Origin: JAXMBX01 sp046349635
Lineage (GTDB): Bacteria; Planctomycetota; Planctomycetia; Planctomycetales; Planctomycetaceae
Assembly: GCA_046349635.1 (NCBI GenBank)
Contig: JAXMBX010000081.1
Coordinates: 1-14,284 of the forward strand
Direction: 5' to 3'
DNA length: 14,284 bases
Shown: one piece after another, positions 13,511-14,284 of the stretch
Numbering within the stretch: position 1 is the first letter of the stretch
Layout: the number at the start of each line of letters is the position of its first letter
The notes under the pieces: generated by a model
Told to the model about the DNA's origin: nothing
Database searches by the model: none
The model's input: only the letters and a program-made list of their open reading frames with translations
Made by a program: the position numbers and the translations under genes

Positions 13511-14284
13511 ATGCGGATCAGTCGGGGAATTGCAGTCTCGCACGGTGTTGCCGTCGCTCCGGCGTTGATCCTCGGACGCGAGAACTTCCGCATTCCCCAG
13601 CGGTTCGTGGCGGTGGATGTCGTCGATACGGAAATCGGCCGGTTCCACCAGGCGTTTGATCTGCTGTGCAACGAAATTGCGGAAAACCAGCGGGTCGTGG
13701 ACTCCCAGCTCGGGAACCAGTATGGCGCGATCTTCGGGGCACACCTGCAACTGGCGCGCGATCCCAAGTTGCGCCAGGAAATCGAAACCCTGATCCGGGA
13801 GAAATGCCACTCGCCGGAATACGCCTGCAGCCGAGTCCTGCGGAACTATGCGAAGCGGTTCCAGAACCTGGGCGACTCGTACATGGCGGAGCGTGCGGTC
13901 GATATCTATGACCTGGAAAAGCGACTGCTGAGCAAGCTTTTGGGGGAACGCCGCCAGGAACTGACGAACCTCACCCAGCCGGTGATGGTGCTGGCGCACA
14001 ATCTGACCCCGAGCGAGACGGCCAACCTTAATCGGCAGTTCGTGAAAGGTTTCGCGACGGAAGCGGGGGGGCACACGAGCCACACCGCGATTCTGGCCGG
14101 GGCGCTGGACATCCCCGCCGTGGTCGGGATCGGCAGCTTTCTGTCCGATCTGAATGGTGGCGAGCTGGTCATCATCGACGGCAACCACGGTGAAGTCATC
14201 ATCGATCCCGATGAGGAAACGCTGGGTCGCTACCGCCGTGAAGAAGAGAATTTCCGCAAGGTCACGCTGCGGCTGCAGTCACAA
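13511..14284 (+). CDS. ptsI: PTS enzyme I, partial (cut by window end)
   Basis: Enzyme I uses phosphoenolpyruvate to phosphorylate HPr. The visible 258 residues cover the HPr-binding helical domain (about 30-140) and the swivelling phospho-His domain. The motif GGHTSHTAI (187-194) contains His191, the phosphorylated histidine, followed by ALDIPAVVG. The start has the typical G-I-A-V-S-x-G-V-A signature (MRISRGIAVSHGVAVAPA). GAGG lies shortly before the ATG. The PEP-binding barrel and dimer domain lie beyond the window. It is probably co-transcribed with HPr and EIIA. Confidence 0.95.
   Translation, partial: MRISRGIAVSHGVAVAPALILGRENFRIPQRFVAVDVVDTEIGRFHQAFDLLCNEIAENQRVVDSQLGNQYGAIFGAHLQLARDPKLRQEIETLIREKCHSPEYACSRVLRNYAKRFQNLGDSYMAERAVDIYDLEKRLLSKLLGERRQELTNLTQPVMVLAHNLTPSETANLNRQFVKGFATEAGGHTSHTAILAGALDIPAVVGIGSFLSDLNGGELVIIDGNHGEVIIDPDEETLGRYRREEENFRKVTLRLQSQ

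Noticed and set aside
13472..14188. 238-codon reverse open frame inside EI
   Set aside because: It is the antisense shadow of ptsI, whose catalytic motif is clear.
1..14284. CRISPR array, tRNA or rRNA genes
   Set aside because: No regularly spaced short repeats with unique spacers, cloverleaf or rRNA-like sequence were seen; the parS repeats are too few and irregularly spaced.

Overview
The window looks like chromosomal DNA from a member of the Planctomycetota, probably class Planctomycetia. It is GC-rich and carries a Tat-exported DUF1501 protein, small lipoproteins and short hypothetical proteins of a planctomycete type, and a compact PTS cluster whose HPr has a divergent active site. No rRNA, tRNA, CRISPR array, integrase or complete insertion sequence was found.

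Layout. (1) 1-1304: a copy of structured repeat family A, then quinolinate synthase nadA on the minus strand. (2) 1305-2601: an AT-richer segment with an orphan Imm52-family immunity gene, frameshifted near its 3' end and bracketed by two same-orientation copies of structured repeat family B. (3) 2602-4320: a DUF1501 gene, with three perfect parS palindromes and one degenerate site behind its start. (4) 4406-5683: a small lipoprotein, a GlsB/YeaQ/YmgE-type membrane protein and a small conserved hypothetical protein. (5) 5936-6937: glycerol-3-phosphate dehydrogenase gpsA. (6) 6940-9107: a rearranged zone with A and B repeats, a Cys-rich Tat lipoprotein gene, a duplicated copy of its promoter and first codons, and an AT-rich island of doubtful small ORFs. 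(7) 9108-10926: an rsmB-like rRNA methyltransferase gene broken by three frameshifts in its last 300 bases, and a small hypothetical gene. (8) 11178-14284: a lipoprotein gene, then a co-directional set hpf, EIIA, HPr and EI (cut by the window end). This set looks like a regulatory, PTS-Ntr-like phosphorelay linked to ribosome hibernation.

The most unusual content is two dispersed repeat families whose hairpin stems differ in sequence between copies but keep their pairing. Six B copies are recognisable. Pairs of same-orientation B copies enclose two AT-richer, foreign-looking segments: the imm52 segment and the 8183-8901 island. This suggests a role in acquiring or rearranging DNA, which is inference. 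The parS cluster suggests an origin-proximal centromere region, although parA, parB and dnaA are not in the window.
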